In this document: piece by piece, positions 1 through 12,546 of the stretch | Layout of the letters: every line of letters begins with the position of its first letter | Numbering within the stretch: position 1 is the first letter of the stretch | NCBI GenBank assembly: GCA_043228905.1 | Contig: JBHGNT010000006.1 | Location: 7,750,001 to 7,814,000 of the forward strand | Source of the DNA: Azolla caroliniana | Taxonomy: Eukaryota; Polypodiophyta | DNA length: 64,000 nucleotides | Reading direction: 5' to 3' | Notes under the pieces: model-generated | What the model was told of the DNA's origin: nothing | Databases searched by the model: none | What the model saw: only the letters and a program-made list of their open reading frames with translations | Position numbers and translations under genes: made by a program

Positions 1-362
1 AGCACACCATTTAAAAATGTGCTTATTTTGCTTTTAGACCATTATTGGCGTTGTATATGCCATGTATATAATTTTACGTTATGGAAGCTTTCTTGTATAT
101 CAGCTTGCCACTCTCTTAACAGACAGGTCATAAATATATCCATACAACTGTAATATGTTAGATGTCTGTATGATAATTCCGCTGGCCCAAGCTCACTTGC
201 AAATAATGTGCCAACTATTTTTGTGTCATTGCTTAGGGATGATGATGAAAGTACCTGCATACAAAGCCCACGATGCAGTGAAAATATAGTTGTCTTCTTT
301 TTGTGACTCATCAACACTGTTTTAGTTGGTTGAAATATTTGGCTCTTTTATGTGTTTTGTAG

Positions 363-3300
363 ATTGCTGATTCAAAGACTGGAAGCAACAAGAAATGAAC
401 TCCGTAATAAAATTGCCAAAGAAGTATGTGATGTCCTGAGTATTGCTTTTGAATATTGATGTGTAACTCCTATCTAATGATAACATCCTCTGGGTGTAAG
501 TAGGCAAAAGGAAATGCTGCATTACAGCAAAGTTTGGAACGACGGAAGCATGCACTTCATGAACGTCGTCTGGTTCTCGAACAAGATGTAAGTGTCTTTG
601 TTCTTTTCTTGTTGAGGTATTCAGTCTTATCTTTGTTCTGAATTTGATCCTAGAAAAAAGCTTCATATGTCTGTTATATTTGTGCTAATAAATTTACAAA
701 ACTCTTATTCACAAAGGTGGAAACTAAAAGTTATAACTGAAATTGAAAATAAAAAAGTACCAGCACTTCATCAGACTCAAAATGTTCACATCTCCAAAGG
801 CATCTTCCCAATTTTCAGCTATAGTCAAAAGTACGAGTGCTTCATGTTTATGGGTGGGGGGTGGAGCCAAGATCGGCTCCACCCCCCTCCCAAGGGGGTT
901 TGAGTGTGAGAGGAGAGAGGGAGAGATGAGATGCACAGAGAGAACGAATGAGAGAGAGAGAGAATCAAGACAGACACAATTTAGAGTAACTTTGATATCA
1001 TTTTTTCATGCCCCATGAGTGAGGATTTATATAATAGAAGGATCTTTACAAAAAGCCGAATGGACGTAGGTACACCTACTTACCTCACCTAACACTCACA
1101 CATTCACATTTCATATTACACCTCATACACCACCTTCCACATTACACCTAACCCTCCCGTACACCTATACGGGTAACACTTCATCAGACTAAAAAAGTTC
1201 ACATCTTCAAAGTCATCTTCCTAATTTTCAGCTATTATCAAAAGATATGATCATGATCCTCACTGATTTCGCTGGATGTTCAACTTGATTCACAAAACTT
1301 CAGTGAAATTATTAAATAGTCCAATAAGAAATAGCACTATTTATCTTTGTCTGTTGCTCCCTTTGAGTTCTCACGATTGGGTTAATAAGATTGTAGTAGA
1401 AAGAAGACGGCCATTAATTCAATCTTATGGAATCGTCTCTCACCTTAACAGGAATGTTGAACAACCCCAATAATCATTATCAAGTAGAATCAGAAGCTTT
1501 TTACCCAAAAAAGATCGATCACATGACTGAGATACTCAAAAACATAGAGGCCTGAGCTTCATGGTCTCTGGCCTCTTGTGGCAGATCACTAACTTCTGCA
1601 TTCTCCCACTACTACAATCTGTAATAATCACCCGCTCAAAATCTCTACATGAATCTGTAATAACACACATCTTCACTCTCCCACTACTACAATCTACAAT
1701 CTACTTTTTTAGACTGTTTTCAAGAGCCCTATTGTTTTCTGTAACTCGTTGAACCCAATGTATGAATACTGCCAAAATGATATCAGTCACTTAGGTTCTT
1801 GCATAAAGTCTCTTCCCCAATCTCAAGTGATGCTAGATAACCTATCATTTCAAAATGAAAGTGCATGTCATTACATCTAGGGAACCCTAATACATGTGAC
1901 ATTCTCAATACATCAGGCTTTGGCTTCAAACATTCTAGTTGGATACTTTTCCCCACTTTTTCTGTTTTTCTGTTTCGAAACTTCTGGCCATATAATGTTA
2001 TTTCACGTTATTCTCGAGTCTTATTTACATGTCTAGCTTTGATTTGTAAATTGGTTCTCAAAGATGAGATAATTTTTAAGATTTAATTCCTCTTTTGGTC
2101 TAATAGGCCATTTTGGCCTCCTAGAAAACATTAATATAGTTGTGGAGTATACAATGGCATGATTAATTTGGATTCTTTTGCATCCCTAGAGGAAGTCACA
2201 CAAGGGTTGTCAAAGTCATTGCATTATGCTGCCACAAATGGCTTTCCTGACACCACAGTTGGCAATGTTTGCCCATGCGTGGTAGAGCCACACAAAGTAG
2301 TTGGTATGATGAGGAATGTTGTGATACAAGGAGATGCTTGCAACAAGAAGTGACCTGGAGATTTATACACACAAACAAGGAAATGCACCCTTCCAACCCC
2401 TTGTGAGGAAGCAGATGAAATTATATTTGGCTAGATTTGAACCAGAGGGGTACCAGTTGTTTATTGAACAAGAGTGTAAAAGAGCATGAAAAAATGTGTT
2501 GTGAGAGGCAGTTTAGCACACATGTGACCTCACCACAGGCTTGACATGAATATGCAAAGGTAATCTATGACATTCCTGAGCAACTTCGCTCTTCCACCCA
2601 CATGGTTCACGCCCATGTGAATCCACTTTTTTTGCTCCACTTAAGGGGAGAAATGCCATTGATTAGTTACAATTTGGAAAAGCCCAAGACCATGACAGAT
2701 TGGTTGGTGAGCATGTACTCTATGCATGTAAGACTTTTCTTCTGCTTCTTGGACACATCTTTAATAGAGCTATGTGTGAAGGTTTCCCTTGTAGCTAGAC
2801 AGAACATACCATTTTTCTAATTTTCAAGAGTGCTGATCTGATGATACCTAGAAAGTGCTTCTTGGACACATCTTTAATAGAGCTATGTGTGAAGGTTTCC
2901 CTTGTAGCTAGACAGAACATACCATTGTTCTAATTTTCAAGAGTGCTGATCTGATGATACCTAGAAAGTATAGGACTATCATGATAAGCCATTACTTGGC
3001 CAAACTATATGGTTTGATCCTAAAGTCAAAATTGAATGTATGGGCAGAGGGAATTGAACGTTCAGCTGGACAAACAGATTTCCGAGAAGGGTTCATAATT
3101 TTGAATCACATATTGACCCTTCTGTTACTTTATGGATGTCTGGAAAGCCTTCGATGTAGTATGGTATGCTTAGCTCATGTTAGCAACTAGGAACCTGTGA
3201 CATCTCGGCAGATATTCAATGGGGTCTCTATGCACTTTTATTGGCTGTCAGAGGTCGTGGCTAGCATGATTGGATTAAAACAAGGATGTCCACTATTGCT

Positions 3301-6300
3301 CACTCTTTACGTTCTTTACATACATGAGATATCTAATTACATAGGTAGTTTGTGTGATTTGGGTGCATCCTTAGCAATGATAGCCAGACCGTTATTACAA
3401 TATGCTGGTGACATTGTTTTGGTCTCTGACTCTCCGGAGGGACTACAAAGACATCTAAATACTTTAAAGCCATTTTTTACAGATAAAGATTTGTAAATAA
3501 ACCTTGGTAAAACTAAATTGGTAAATCACAGATAATGTGATTAGAACTAGATTTCCTCGTGGAAGAGGCATATACACAGGTAATGTGATCCTAGTCATTT
3601 CTCGGAGTAACATTTGCGGGGCCTTGGTTCTCCCTATAGAAGGCTGCCAATGCGTGACTTTCTTGTGGACATGCAGCCCTCAGTGCACTTGAAAGACAAT
3701 ATGCACATATCCAATTCCAAGAAACGAAAACTGAATTATGGTTATTTGATAAACTTGCAACATTGACCCTTCTCTATGAAATAGAAATTTGAGAACTAAA
3801 CCTTCTTGATGGAGAGACTTTTAGTCTTGATAACTGCACATATGATAATGAGCAAAGCATTGGTGGCTCCATGATATAAGGGCGGATCAGTATCAAATGG
3901 ATTTGGGAGCTCCTTAAGCAAAGGTACTCAAGTCTGGCACCTATGTCATTAAAACAACTTGTTGAAACATGAAGATAATCAAACATGAAGATAATCATTG
4001 TTGGTATCTTGAAATGCAAAGATGTTTCCAGTCACATGCCATAATTATAAAACCACTACCTCTATTATAATATAACTTAGATTGTCCACACTTGAACTTC
4101 ACCAAAGGGGAAAATAATAGAGTCTTTCAAACTGATATCATTGAATTAAATAAAGAAAGAAAATAGATCAACTCCACTATGTCTTTTGGTAGGTAGATGG
4201 CCCACTATAAGGCATTATTATTACATGACGCAGGATGGAAGACTTCTTATATGGATGTACATCAACATCATGGTGTTTGTAGTTTAATAATGCAGTGCAG
4301 AACCTCTTAACACCAGTTAGAGATTGAGATAGACAAATATACCAATTGTATTATCAGGGAAGAACACTATGTTTGCCATTGTGCTGTTTTTTTATTAAAT
4401 AAGAGGGAGATACCGCTTTCACCTTTAACAAGCTTTGAGCCTCTACCCAATTTAATGGAATATGAAGACCAACAATGTTTAGTACTGTTCCTGGTTGAGC
4501 ACAAGAGACATAGAAGAAAGAAAGAAAGAAAGCTGTGTTAACGTCTTTTAAGAGAGGTCAAAATGGCCTATAATACCAAAAAATCTTTGAGAACAGACCA
4601 AAATAAATACAACTAAACATGCTGTACTAAAGAATCTATATATCTATAGAGTGAAGTTGTTGTAGGAAAACAATCCAACCACAACAACTCATTAACTAAG
4701 ATTCATCTTGACTTTCTGTAGCTCTATCACTAATCATGCTACAAGTCAATTAAGGGCTAGACAAGTGGGTCTTGCTTTGAACAAGAGTCGAGAGGCTTTC
4801 CCATTGTGCTGTGCATGTAGGCCATGCCATTTTGACCACGTTCCCATCACCCTTGTATCAACAAATAAAGGTCATAATCTCCTGGCACCAAAGGTGCTTC
4901 CCTCACTTTGAACATCTCTTTGTGTTGAGTTGGCCCACATTGGAAATCTTGTCGAGGCAGATGTTTCAGTCTATCTAAATTCAGAATCATTAGTGCTTAG
5001 CTAACTAGATTCTTTAGTACCCTATATTTATATTTATATGCTTTGCTCTCAAAGACAAGACAACATTTTAAGCTGTTATTCCTTGTTTGGTCTCTTAAAA
5101 ACGTTAATTTATCTTTCTCATTTTTTCTCACACCATAGGACACCATTTACACAAATCAGGGGATGGATTCATAACCAGGCTAACTATTTTCACAACAGAA
5201 TTGCTGATTTGCCTGTAAAGGCCTTTTGTTATGCTCATTATTTCTTTTTGTTGTAAACAATGATAGCAAATAGACTATTTCTGGTTCATGCCTGATCATT
5301 GCTTTAGCTTGTAACCTTAGAATTTTTCCTTCCTAAAGAAGATGCAAGTTGCACTTTTAATTAGACATTTGAAATTCAGCCACTATCGCAGATGACCATG
5401 CCATTGGATTTTTATGTAGAAAAACTGAAGCCTTATTATTAGGCCCAAAAAATCCTTGTTGCGGTTTGTAAGCTTGTGCACATATCTTTTGATTAAGTGT
5501 GTATGTAAGCACATTCACAAAGAAACTAGTTATTGATTAGATGATTGTGATTTGATGTAATGCAGGTTACAAGATTGCAAGACCAGCTACAAGCTGAGAG
5601 AGAACTTCGATCTTCCTTGGAGGCTGGGCTAGCAGTGTCAACATCTCAATTCCCATTATCTCACAATCTGGACTCTAAGGTCTTGCTATACGTTTTTCCT
5701 CAGAGTTCAACTTTTCTATTGAGCTAATGAATGCAACCACATTTTTAAAAAGTATTGCCCATTTATGATTAGATGAGACATTCCTTGAGCTCATGTTTTT
5801 CCTCAGAGCTCCACTTTTCTTTCAGCTAATGACATGAGAAATGAATGTGATACCACATTTTTAAAGGAAGTAGTACCATTTTATGATTAGATTAGACTCG
5901 GGTAGAGATTGAGGAGATAGCAGCTGCAGAAGAAGATGTTGCTAGACTAAAGCAGAGAGTAGCAGAATTGCATGCACAATTAAGTCAGCAACGTCAACAA
6001 CATGGAAGCCCACTGCCAGTTGTGCACGAGAACTACCGTCGGGGCAACAGTCAACAGTAAGTAAAATTTAATGCACGAAAATTTTAAGCTGACAATAAAT
6101 GTGCGTTTACTAATATGGGAAACCTATACCAAGTATTCCAAAGACATAATGTTGTCTAACTTGATTTCATAAATAGTTCAATTAGCGTCACCTTGACTTA
6201 ATGGGGATGCATGTTTTCTTTGATTTTGTAGGAACAATTCACATCTACAAGAAAGTTCTTATCAAGAAAGCAAGCTCAATATGGAGGTAATTTAAATTAA

Positions 6301-8966
6301 TTCTTTGGATAACTAAGAATATACCAAATATTCAAGGTCATGTTTCATAGGATTGCTGTATGGATCCAACAATAAATGTCTTTGAATTAGGTTGAAAGTA
6401 AAGTTCTGGAAGTTGGACTGTGTTAAATGATATGTCTTTATATTCTGTTAAAACAGTGTAGTAACGTAATTCCATCTTCATCCCAGGGAAACTTAATCTT
6501 GCTATATGACACTTGTATGGTCGATGAAATGATTTGATGTTCAATTAGCGAGGTTGTAGATATACACGGATCACCTTTATGGCTTTCTAATGCTCTGCCT
6601 AGTTTGAATAGGAATAGTGAAACTACTGTTTTCACCTATTAATTTTTTTTTCTGAATAGGAATAGATATGACTATTAGAAGAAACTACCTTTTCCCCTGT
6701 TAAATTCTAGCACGACATGTCATTGAAAGTCAAGATTCTTGCTGGTGACAATACAGCAGGTGTTATCCGATCCACCTAAGGTAGCATCCTGGAGATATAA
6801 CTTCTGATTGATCGGATTCTCTATTCTAATCTTTATCAAGACCATTTCACCATATTATTATGAGATACGAGTTATCATTCCATGACACCAAAGGCACATT
6901 CCCCACTTTAGCTGCTGGCTTACCCGTCCAGAAGTTTTTTTCATCCTTTTACAATTTTTTTCACATAAGACATGCTGGCTCACTAGAAAGATAATTCTGG
7001 CCTTTCGAAGATGTTAATGCACCATTTCATCTGTTTCTCTCTTTTTCAGTAATGCTTATGTGTTTGACTGCAGTTACGCAAATTGGATCTTGTAGTTTTT
7101 ATAAATTATTGGTTTGATATGCCTTCCAAGTCATTCTATGGACATAAACTGACAAAGACCCAAATTGATCTTTAATGCGAAACTTGTGCTAACACATCTA
7201 ATGTGATTGACAGGGTCAAAATCGAAATGATCAGACTTCTGCTTTGGAGCAGCTTGTAATGCAACAGAGAACTGCCTTACAGGAGGCCAAGGTTCATATC
7301 TCATTGTTATTACTGCCATTATATTAAGTCAATTTTGATTCTTATATCCCATTACCTTGTTTTCTTCATAAGATTGAGCAACATGGGATACTGCTGCACA
7401 TGCAGGAGGCACTTAAATTCGAGAAGGAGAGGGGCTGGAACATGAGGCGGCCAGTGGCGACATCTGAGCAAGATTCAATGATTGGTAATGATTGGAGAAC
7501 AGCGAGGCCTCCAATAGTACCACTTGTGAATGGAAAACAGCAATTCCTGTGGAGACGGAGGCATGAATCATCAACAAGCAATCCTAACTCTAGGAAGCCA
7601 CAAACAAATACATACACACATGTTCCAGCAGAAGTGTTGGTCTCTTCTTCTGGTGCAAGTGATTGTGATTCCAGTGATATAGGTGCCCAAAGTGTAGGGA
7701 AATATTTCGTAGACATTGAGGTACGTCCTTATATTCTTGGGTAAAACTCTGAAATATCCTTGTGAATCTTTATTTGTCCAATGTCTTCAAGGTTTTACTA
7801 TATCCCCAAATGCCCTGAAGGTTTTGTTATTTCCACAAAGAGCAATTAGATGCACTATTTGGGCAAGTATATGATTACTTCATACCCTTCTCAATTAGAT
7901 GTGCTATTTTGAGCAAATATAATGGTCATTCATCCCTTTTTTCTGTCTCGATGGTTTATGGGGGGAAGGGTATTTAGGCAAGTAACAAAAATATAGGAAC
8001 ATTTGGGGAAAAAACGAAGTGAGCGTTATTTGGGATTATTTCCCTCTTTATTTCATGAATTGTCAGTGTATCTAACTTTTTGTCCATAAACAAGTCGAAG
8101 TGCATATATTATTATTCTTTAGTAAATAGTGGAAGTATTTATAGAAGGAACCCAAGTTATTCTCTCATACTTTTTAGCTACAGTTTCATTGTCAAGGTTT
8201 TCATATAATTATCTAATACTACCTGTGAGAGTAGTGGTATGCATTGAATACTCACTTTTGGGCCATTGCCAGTTCATAATACAGGCATCCTTTGTTTTTT
8301 GATGAGTACCACATGTTCTGACAAGCTTCTAGCTTCTCTAAACTCTCTATTACTCTTTTATTTAGTTAAATCTCTGTCATTCTTTCTATATTATTAGTAC
8401 TTCCCCTAAAGGCATTGGGTCTCCAACATTGGAAGAGGTTTGACTTTTGATTTACCCTCAATTACTCTTATCACTCTTTGCACTTGATTTTACTTGACTT
8501 CCATTTACACAAAGATTTTCGTATACTTTAAGAACTCTGTATGATTAGTGTCTTCTACTTCTACTTTATTCTCTATCATGACACCCTTTTCTATTATTTT
8601 TATTCTCTCCACCACTCTTTCTTTCTATTTTGATCTCTTTATCATGCTTGTCTTACTTGTACTTGATTTTTCATCACTCTTTTCCTCTATTTTCAATTCA
8701 TCATCACTCTTGATCACTTTTTAATCCCTGCCCTCAGGCACTCATGATATTGCATTAATTGTTAACAGACTCCAAATAGTTCAGTGAATGAGCGTCATGC
8801 AGCTGCATCATCAGCTCTTGCCGAGCTGACAACAAGGCTGAACTTCTTCAAAGAGAGAAGATCACTCTTGGTGGAACAACTTCAGAATCTGGATTCCACT
8901 TTAACTCCGAGCCTTGTAGATGGCTTTATGTATTCTTCTTCACCACCATGGACACGCCCTGGATAA
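363..8966 (+). CDS. REN1: REN1-like Rop/Rho GTPase-activating protein, C-terminal part (partial at 5' end)
   Basis: Exons by GT/AG signals with unbroken phase: 363-423, 504-587, 5566-5679, 5896-6056, 6232-6286, 7214-7291, 7373-7720, 8769-8966, with stop TAA at 8964. The gene starts left of the window, so the PH and RhoGAP domains expected upstream are not seen. The visible ~300 residues are a coiled-coil region (RLQDQLQAERELRSSLEAGL, then EDVARLKQRVAELHAQL), a polar Ser/Asn-rich stretch, and a C-terminal block ELTTRLNFFKERR followed by LVEQLQNLD. This order matches the C-terminal half of plant REN1 / RopGAP proteins with a PH domain, which switch off ROP GTPases at the plasma membrane and restrict polar tip growth. 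The coiled coil is thought to serve targeting or dimerisation. Intron 588-5565 is very long and carries a LINE. Donors at 5680 (GTCTTG) and 7292 (GTTCAT) are weak but frame-consistent. REN1 against a close paralogue cannot be settled from this end alone. Confidence 0.88.
764..1239. repeat. ~70-bp direct repeat pair flanking a ~340-bp insertion with a GC-rich hairpin
   Basis: Inside the long REN1 intron the stretch 764-832 recurs, diverged, at 1172-1239; both run from a CTTCATCAGACT start to an ATTTTCAGCTAT end. The DNA between is unlike the surrounding intron. It opens with a G/C-rich hairpin (852-891), continues with GA-rich sequence, and then has a CA-rich stretch from ~1070. The arrangement could be an insertion between duplicated flanks or a tandem duplication later invaded. 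No family is recognised. Confidence 0.55.
852..891. repeat. Perfect 13-bp-stem inverted repeat (hairpin)
   Basis: Arm 856-868 (GGGGGGTGGAGCC) is the exact reverse complement of 875-887, with a 6-nt loop 869-874. Pairing extends outward to 852/891 with one mismatch. It lies at the left edge of the ~340-bp insertion. It could be a terminal structure of a small transposable element. Its position inside an intron makes a transcription terminator unlikely. Confidence 0.8.
2150..4530 (+). mobile_element. Decayed LINE (non-LTR retrotransposon), ORF2 reverse transcriptase and C-terminal part
   Basis: Broken frames on the plus strand line up in the order of a LINE ORF2. There is a pre-RT region (2150-2600), RT blocks with GHIFNRAMCEGFP-like text (~2755-2790), then YRTIMISHYLAKLYG (~2975) and GQTDFREG (~3075). 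These are followed by IGLKQGCPLLLTLY (~3270), the catalytic box as YAGDIVLVSD (~3402), and C-terminal blocks HIQFQETKTELWLFDKLAT and HQLEIEIDKY (to ~4350). Frameshifts, stops, a 113-bp internal tandem duplication and the changed first Asp of YADD show it is dead. It ends near a GAAA-type simple repeat (~4515-4535). Same orientation as the host gene. No target-site duplication was identified. Confidence 0.8.
2743..2968 (+). repeat. 113-bp tandem duplication inside the LINE
   Basis: 2743-2855 is repeated directly as 2856-2968, with one clear mismatch (ATTTTT against ATTGTT). It covers the RT segment around GHIFNRAMC. The near identity means this duplication is far younger than the LINE insertion itself, which has many stops. 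Confidence 0.92.
4531..5565 (+). other. Remainder of the long REN1 intron; no feature recognised
   Basis: AT-rich intron sequence between the LINE remnant and the exon starting at 5566. No RNA gene, coherent coding frame or repeat could be supported here apart from weak similarity of ~5030-5090 to ~2040-2100. Confidence 0.5.
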
Positions 8967-10973
8967 TCTTGCCATTCCTCAACTTTGTGGGTCTTCACTA
9001 TTTGATCATTGTATCCTAGCGTGAACAGTAGTATTCTTCTGTTATAGATGCACACAGATTTTTATCGCCCAGTTTTTTTATCTCCCTTGGAGTGCATAAT
9101 TCATGTTGTAAAGTATAATATCAGAGGGCATCTTCTAGTTCTGAGGGCATAAGTAGTCTTTTGCTCCCTTCTCATTCTCAATATTAGGGATCATTTTTTA
9201 TTTTAACTCTGTAAAACATTTCACTTTCATTTATAGGAAATATATTTTGTTAGATGGAATAATTTTTGTTTCTTTGCTTGGTTATGCTTATTGTTTGAAG
9301 CAAAAGATACTCTAAAATTGTATGACGTGAAAGTTGAACCCAACACCATCCAATCAAACACTATGTTTATTACTTTTTAATCTGCCATGTGTTTTTTGTA
9401 TTCTTATTTTTTTGGAGGTATGATCTAGCTTTTACATTGATACTGTTGATGTAGGTTCAAACTTGAGTTCCATATTTCATTCCCAAAAGTAAACCATGGT
9501 TGTAAAATCTAGCATGCTGGAAATTGGAACTTAAAAAAAAACATCTGAGTTAGACATTATGTAAGTTTTCAAAACATATGTTGATACTTCATGAAGGAAA
9601 TGTGATGCATCCCATTTTCGAAGCCATTTCATTATATCACATCCATTCGAAACCCAAAACTTTGCTTTACCATGTCTTTTGAATCTTTTCATTTGCTAGG
9701 AACTCGAGGTTTTTTTAAAACCTTAAGCATGTACTCAACCACCCTTCCCATGGCTGTAATCTGTATGGGAAGTGATTTTGTCTTAAGTTGGATCGAGTCT
9801 TCAACATGCAAATTCCAAAACACAATGCTAATACTTGGCAAATGGTTTGTTGGTTGGTATATCCCATGTTTTCGTGGATTTACCAAACCCAAATGTTGAT
9901 AGATTCCACTTTAGGTGCTCCCTCATCGGAATTTGATGTAATCTCCTCACGTTCCTTCGGGTCCCACCTCACTTCGTTTGACTTGACATTTCTCCCTTCT
10001 TGGTCTAGTTGGTGGTGACTCGTCAGATGGGTGGTTCTATCCACAATCGATTGCCTATCATTATCATTCGTTGATATCCCAACCTTCTTACACCACAAAA
10101 TTCAAATCCAACCATATTACAAAAGCCATACATTTTATCAATCACATAAAAATCAATCTTGAAGCTTTATACTTGCATAAGAATAATTTCCAATTGCAAT
10201 CTAGGCCTTCATCTTCTCCATATGTTCTTCCTTTTTCGAATCATATATTGCCATCTCATCTGCCATGGACTAGACCATGAATTTTGACTCGGTGCCACCT
10301 TAGAGTTCAATCGAACTCCATTGGAAGTAGGCTGCCACCCTTATCTTAAGCTTCCTCGTGAATGATTGATGATTTCATGTGTATTTTACCTTGGGGTCCA
10401 TGAACCGCTTTAGTGATTGGTGTTGCTCATAGTTGTTGAAGAATATCATGCCATTGCTCCTAGAGTACCTTGCTCCTCTTCCTCTATCCGAAGGCCTCTT
10501 GGAAGCACTACATTGATGCCATGTACCTTCCACAAATGTGCCTCCATCTCTTATTTCTTTTGAAACCATAATTGCTCTCACCAACATGACTCGTGCACTA
10601 TACATGATTGAGATTTGATCCTCATTGAATCTTGGCCACACTTGAAGAGTCAAAGTGGGTCAAGTAAATTTGGTGTGACATATGCATTACAATTGTTGGT
10701 CAATATATACATAACTATTGTAAGATTACAATGATGTACATGAACTCACCTTTTGGAGGAGCATCTTCCTCTGATGGGGCATTTTCTAGCATGGGGTCCA
10801 ACCGAAGACCTTTAACTGTCAGTGTCGTCTCCATGTTGTTTCAGCCTCCATCTTCGTGACTGTGTTGTTTCTATGACCCCTTCTAACAAAAACCTTGCAA
10901 CCAAAACCAAGGTTAGCACACATGCATCACTATCGTTAAAAAACAAGTACCCTGCTATACATTGTTCAAATTT
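8967..10973. other. Spacer downstream of the REN1-like gene; no gene recognised
   Basis: The first few hundred bases should be the 3' UTR and polyadenylation region of the REN1-like gene. From ~9400 the sequence has only short frames on both strands. The 92-codon minus-strand frame at 10375-10653 is not recognised and lacks context. Probably old TE debris, unassigned. Confidence 0.5.
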
Positions 10974-11422
10974 CCGAGGGGAGTATGGTCACCACCAAGA
11001 GTGGAGCCTGTAACTCAATTTGACTCAACACGGGGAAACTTACTAGGTCTAGACATAGTAAGGATTGGTAGATTGAGAACTCTTTCTTGATTCTATGGGT
11101 GGTGGTGCATGGTTGTTCTTAGTTGGTGGAGTGATTTGTATGGACAATTCTATTAACGAACGAGATCTCAACCCACTAACTAGTTACACGAAGGATCCTC
11201 TTCATGGCCAATTTCTTAGAGGGACTATGCCATCTAGGCCATGGAAAGTTTGAGGCAATAACATGTATGTGATGCCCTTAGATGTTCTGGGCCGCACACG
11301 TGCTACACTGATAAATTCAACGAGTTTACCACCTGAACCGATAAGTTTGGGTAATCTTTTGAAATTTCATCGTGATGTGGATAGATCATTGCAATTATTG
11401 ATCTTCAACGAGGAATTCCTAT
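10974..11422 (+). pseudogene. Diverged nuclear 18S rDNA fragment (3' third of the gene)
   Basis: The plus strand follows cytosolic small-subunit rRNA from the GGGGAGTATGGTC region to CTTCAACGAGGAATTCCT, in the right order. Landmarks are TTGACTCAACACGGGGAAAC (11020), AGACATAGTAAGGATTG (~11050), TTCTTGATTCTATGGGTGGT (11084), CTTAGAGGGACTATG (~11214), GATGCCCTTAGATGTTCTGG (~11272) and TTTCATCGTGATG (~11365). About 34 bases around the universally conserved GAATTGACGGAAGGGC site are missing near 10987, and many substitutions disrupt conserved helices. It is an rDNA-derived pseudogene, not a functional rRNA gene. It matches the nuclear rather than the organellar type. No 5.8S or 28S sequence follows. 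Confidence 0.9.
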
Positions 11423-11539
11423 GAGGAAGTGATATACCTCCCTTCATTGTGACATGCATCACCCCACTTGGCATCAAACATTTTGAAGTCTTTGGACCTG
11501 GCAGCCATCTATACAAGCAATCTATCTACAACTAATATT

Positions 11540-12350
11540 CCAACCATCAAACATTTTAATAGTTTTAACATACCATTTGAACATTTAAACCATTTGGAAT
11601 CGCAAAACCCCTAATCTTCAAACTATTTTTTCAAATAACAACAAAAGAGATATAAATAAACTTAAAAAACAAAAAATTTAATGACATTCCCGTCATTGAT
11701 TATTAGAAAATGTTGAAAGTTCAAAATTGAAACGCTGCTTCTAGAAAAAAAGCACAAAACCTTATCCTTATTCATATTCAAATGTATAAAAACTCCCAGA
11801 CATGGAGGTGCTTGATGCAACATTGGGTGGATCTCCCTTTTTAGAAAGGGATAAGTTTTTCCCCAAAAACATAAACTAAATAAACTGCAAAATACCTTTT
11901 TAAAAAAGAACACGTTATTCCATCGGAAGGGTGCCTAACTAATGTCAACATATTCTTGAAGTTTGGATTTGAAAAGTCACTCTCACACGTTCTTCTTCAA
12001 TACAATTTTATCAGATTTTCTTCTTCTTTATAAATATATTTTGCAGCAACTAGCAAGGTCTGAATTGGAGTTTAAGCAATAATAGTATGACATTTAATTG
12101 AGACAGATACAAAATGTGTAGTTTAGCAAAATACTCGGTTTCAAAATTTTGCTCCCGCTATAACGATTTCCATCAAAAGAAGAATGTGATTGGAATTTCA
12201 CTAAATGATAAATTATTTTGAGGGAACATCGTATGTAACATAAAGTTATACAACCCATTTTAACAGATTTAACATACCATCTGAACATTTTAACCATTCG
12301 CAATCGCAAAAACCCTAATATTTCAAACTACTTTTCAAATAGCAAAAAAA
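11540..12350. repeat. ~100-bp direct repeats ~705 bp apart
   Basis: The stretch ~11545-11640 (ACATACCATTTGAACATTT, CAATCGCAAAACCCCTAAT-like text) recurs at ~12250-12350 with scattered changes. Between them lies AT-rich DNA with no recognised content. The pair could be termini of a small element or an old duplication. Confidence 0.6.
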
Positions 12351-12546
12351 AGAAAGAACGCAATTTAAAACATACTTGATAAGTGAGCAGGTGGCGATGG
12401 AAATTTAGTGAATGTTGATGGTTGTCAACAATCCCTCCTGAAACCACAATCTTTGATTTCAAAAATGTTGAACAATCTACAAGGATCAAGATTTTATACT
12501 CTAAACCCTTATATGTCAAGAGCCCCCGTAATTATAAGTAGGGCGT

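Noticed and set aside
7366-7716. 116-codon minus-strand frame
   Set aside because: Shadow of the REN1-like exon 7373-7720 on the opposite strand.
10375-10653. 92-codon minus-strand frame
   Set aside because: Some non-random look (DRGRGARYSRSNG) but no recognisable domain and no neighbours to support it.
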